A stretch of 64,000 nucleotides of DNA from Fusibacter ferrireducens (GTDB lineage Bacteria; Bacillota; Clostridia; Peptostreptococcales; Acidaminobacteraceae). A program made the translations under genes and the position numbers. The stretch covers positions 1 to 64,000 of the forward strand of contig NZ_JADKNH010000017.1 in NCBI RefSeq assembly GCF_015352425.1. The letters are read 5' to 3'. The notes beneath the pieces were generated by a model. It did not search any database. It worked only from the letters and a program-made list of their open reading frames with translations, and was not told the DNA's origin. Position 1 is the stretch's first letter; each line of letters starts with the position of its first letter. Shown here piece by piece: positions 62,131 to 64,000 of the stretch.

Positions 62131-63558
62131 TTATCGCTTTCGTATCTTATGAATGATCCACATAAGGGCACCTACAATTGAAACGATCACAAGGATAGGC
62201 AATACGATTAGAAAAAAGATGTAACTGTAAGATCGACTCCATTTGCCTTTTAATTTATCTAAAGCAGTGACTTTTTCTGCTGTGTAAACAGTGAAGGTCA
62301 AATCTGTTTCAGGAACTTGGTCGAATAGAGCTTGGTATGAAACTTGATCGGCTTGTGTTCTTCGCTCAAGTGGAAGGCTACTTGAAATAATATAGTCATA
62401 GGGCGCTTTTAAATGAATTGCAAGCGCCAGTTGCTTGAAATCCTTCCAATAGGATGCAGGATTGAGGAAGTATTCAAAAGTATAGGTCGGCTCATCACTA
62501 TTGCGCCTATCAAAAGTACCTTTCAAAGGATATGACACAGTTATTTCATGTGTTTGTTTGGGTTCAAAAGGAATATCATAGGTTAAAAGCACAATTCTAT
62601 TTTGGTTTAAGTACTGTTTTAAGTCATCCAAAACAATCATGGAGAAATCGTACATTTCATAGAGTTCATGAAGGGCATTATTGAGTATCTGTTCTCGTTC
62701 GCTCTGAGTGTATATATCAGGCTCTTCCATAAATAATATTTTTTCTAATATCCCATTCATATCTGTTTTTGAAAGAACGGATTCATTAACGCTTAAGCTT
62801 TTAGGTGTATTGCCTTGCTCTTTGAGTGCATTGCCTTGCTCAATAACTTTATCGCTTGATCTATCGGTAATCGTATATTCTAAATTTTGAAGTGCCCCTT
62901 TAGTCAAGTAAATTCTTAGATTTTCACTAAAATTGGATGTTTTGCCAAGCCAACTGCTGACACTAAATTTGCCGTTATCATAACCATAGCCACTTGAATT
63001 TTGTATCAGAATAAAAGCATCACTATCCGTGAGATTAAAAGAGATTTCAACATGCATTTCCGAGAGGGATGTTTGTGGTATAAACTCATAACAAGTCAAA
63101 TCTGACGTTAAAAAGGGCGCCTTCACAGGACTTAGTTTAAGCAGTGTCTTGAAATCGGGCAAATTATTTGGAGTATTTATTCTATCCAAATAGATTTTTT
63201 CAAGGGGTATCGGTGTTGTATCATTTAGGATGCTCACATGACCTTGAAGCATTTTTAGCGTGGACACCAGAGGGAAAACCATATGTATCGTTTGATTTGT
63301 ATCGCTTGTATTTTCCATCTCATAGGTCGCTTGGACTCTTGCACCTTGTGTGTATAGATCATCTGTCAACTCAAAAGTTAAGGTTTCATGATTGACGATG
63401 ATTTCATTAGATTCATCTACAATCATTTCTGACCCTGGATATCCCTCTATAACAATGGGACCAGAATTGGCATATGACGTTGTAGAAGTTATCAGTATTA
63501 GGCAAATGAGGAGATTTATTTGAAACACTTTTTGAAATTTAATAAGATTCTTTTTCAT
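62131..63558 (-). CDS. Secreted, C-terminally membrane-anchored protein of unknown function
   Basis: A 475-residue protein with an N-terminal signal peptide (VFQINLLICLILITSTTSYA), a long extracytoplasmic part with Asn/Ser/Thr-rich beta segments and a C-terminal membrane helix (YIFFLIVLPILVIVSIVGALMWI) followed by the positive tail HKIRKR. The N-terminal half (VQATYEMENTSDTNQTIHMVFPL) has a beta-sandwich look. I know no family name for it. The start is ATG 63558-63556; the GTG nine bases upstream overlaps the AGAGGTG ribosome site. A truncated copy of its 3' end lies at 58205. The gene is divergent from an incoming gene at 63773. Confidence 0.75.
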   Translation of the reverse strand: MKKNLIKFQKVFQINLLICLILITSTTSYANSGPIVIEGYPGSEMIVDESNEIIVNHETLTFELTDDLYTQGARVQATYEMENTSDTNQTIHMVFPLVSTLKMLQGHVSILNDTTPIPLEKIYLDRINTPNNLPDFKTLLKLSPVKAPFLTSDLTCYEFIPQTSLSEMHVEISFNLTDSDAFILIQNSSGYGYDNGKFSVSSWLGKTSNFSENLRIYLTKGALQNLEYTITDRSSDKVIEQGNALKEQGNTPKSLSVNESVLSKTDMNGILEKILFMEEPDIYTQSEREQILNNALHELYEMYDFSMIVLDDLKQYLNQNRIVLLTYDIPFEPKQTHEITVSYPLKGTFDRRNSDEPTYTFEYFLNPASYWKDFKQLALAIHLKAPYDYIISSSLPLERRTQADQVSYQALFDQVPETDLTFTVYTAEKVTALDKLKGKWSRSYSYIFFLIVLPILVIVSIVGALMWIIHKIRKR

Positions 63559-63772
63559 TTTTAACACCTCTTTGGTAAAATGAGCTTATGTGGATCGCAT
63601 AGCCTTAGAGAGCAGAAGGAATTTAGCTTCATTATATCAAAATAAATTACGGCTGAGGTGACAAATGTGTGAACTTTTCCATAAGAATAATCAGATAATG
63701 AGTTGAGCAAATGTGGATCGATTTGAAAAAATAGACGATTTGATTTCTAAATTTATGAAGGAAGGGTTGTAT

Positions 63773-64000
63773 ATGCAAAATTATTTTTCCAAAGTGTTAA
63801 AAAGAAAAACGGTGTTTCTAATGATAGGATTTGCTCTTATTATGATGGCTATCATCGCCATAAGCATTTTGATTAATCGTGACAAGCTAGATTTACCAGC
63901 TCCTGATAAAGTTCAAACAATGGAAATGGAACAATTCAATGAGGGTTCAAGTTTGGGGGCCATTATGATTTCTGATAAGAGGCGCATTGCGAATGTAGTG
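63773..64000 (+). CDS. 5' part of a membrane protein gene, cut by window edge
   Basis: ATG 63773, behind GAAGGAAGGG, starts MQNYFSKVLKRKTVF, then a membrane helix LMIGFALIMMAIIAISILI and an extracytoplasmic segment running off the window (76 codons visible). The frame stays open upstream to GTG 63713 (VDRFEKIDDLISKFMKEGL), so the N-terminus could be longer. One helix with a short cytoplasmic side suits an anti-sigma or sensor protein, but this is a guess. Confidence 0.65.
   Translation, partial: MQNYFSKVLKRKTVFLMIGFALIMMAIIAISILINRDKLDLPAPDKVQTMEMEQFNEGSSLGAIMISDKRRIANVV

Overview
The window is AT-rich DNA with tightly packed genes, AGGAGG-type ribosome binding sites, occasional TTG/GTG starts and many hairpin-plus-T terminators. 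Rubrerythrin, a two-subunit 2-oxoacid:ferredoxin oxidoreductase, PTS/LicT sugar control, a sigma-54 activator and many peptidases point to an anaerobic, peptide- and sugar-fermenting Clostridia-type Firmicute. I cannot name the species. No rRNA, tRNA or CRISPR array was seen.

Layout. 1-6.6 kb is a worn accessory zone: an ISL3 transposase scrap, a RhuM gene with a large serine recombinase, a metallophosphatase, a broken second RhuM, an AlbA/HATPase-like scrap, exonuclease III and a transporter tail. 6.6-20.5 kb holds an esterase, a yybP-ykoY (Mn2+) riboswitch driving an unusual TMEM165/GDT1-metallo-beta-lactamase fusion, a multicopper oxidase lipoprotein, korAB on the minus strand, a type-B carboxylesterase, a membrane-bound LuxR regulator and a 1007-residue membrane-anchored protein of unknown function. 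20.6-27.6 kb holds a BlaI/M56 peptidase pair with a double operator, a LysR regulator, a CapA-like protein preceded by a frameshifted small gene, and a beta-lactamase-fold hydrolase. 27.7-32.4 kb is a complete beta-glucoside unit (LicT, EIIBC, 6-phospho-beta-glucosidase, EIIA) with two RAT/terminator sites. 32.4-35.4 kb (minus strand) is GNAT plus a MarR/cytidylate-kinase-like/MATE operon with a palindromic operator inside its promoter.

35.6-46.5 kb is a peptide or acyl-amino-acid scavenging block: S9 peptidase, two AbgB/AbgA-like M20 hydrolases and a five-gene oligopeptide ABC transporter. 46.5-58.1 kb is mixed: DMT permease, rubrerythrin, crotonase-fold protein, an unlisted minus-strand small gene without a normal start codon, a repeat-bearing lipoprotein, XRE regulator, PanE, GNAT-nitrilase fusion, ABATE/CGNR protein, an arginase-fold protein with altered metal ligands, Crp/Fnr regulator and DUF4386 protein. 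58.2-64 kb holds a sigma-54 activator and its likely target operon (isochorismatase-fold hydrolase plus M20 amidohydrolase, with a clear -24/-12 promoter), bracketed by a truncated and a full copy of the same membrane protein gene.

The strongest leads are the Mn2+-riboswitch-controlled transporter/hydrolase fusion, the sigma-54 cassette lying between two copies of one gene, and several small or broken genes that a standard ORF search misses.
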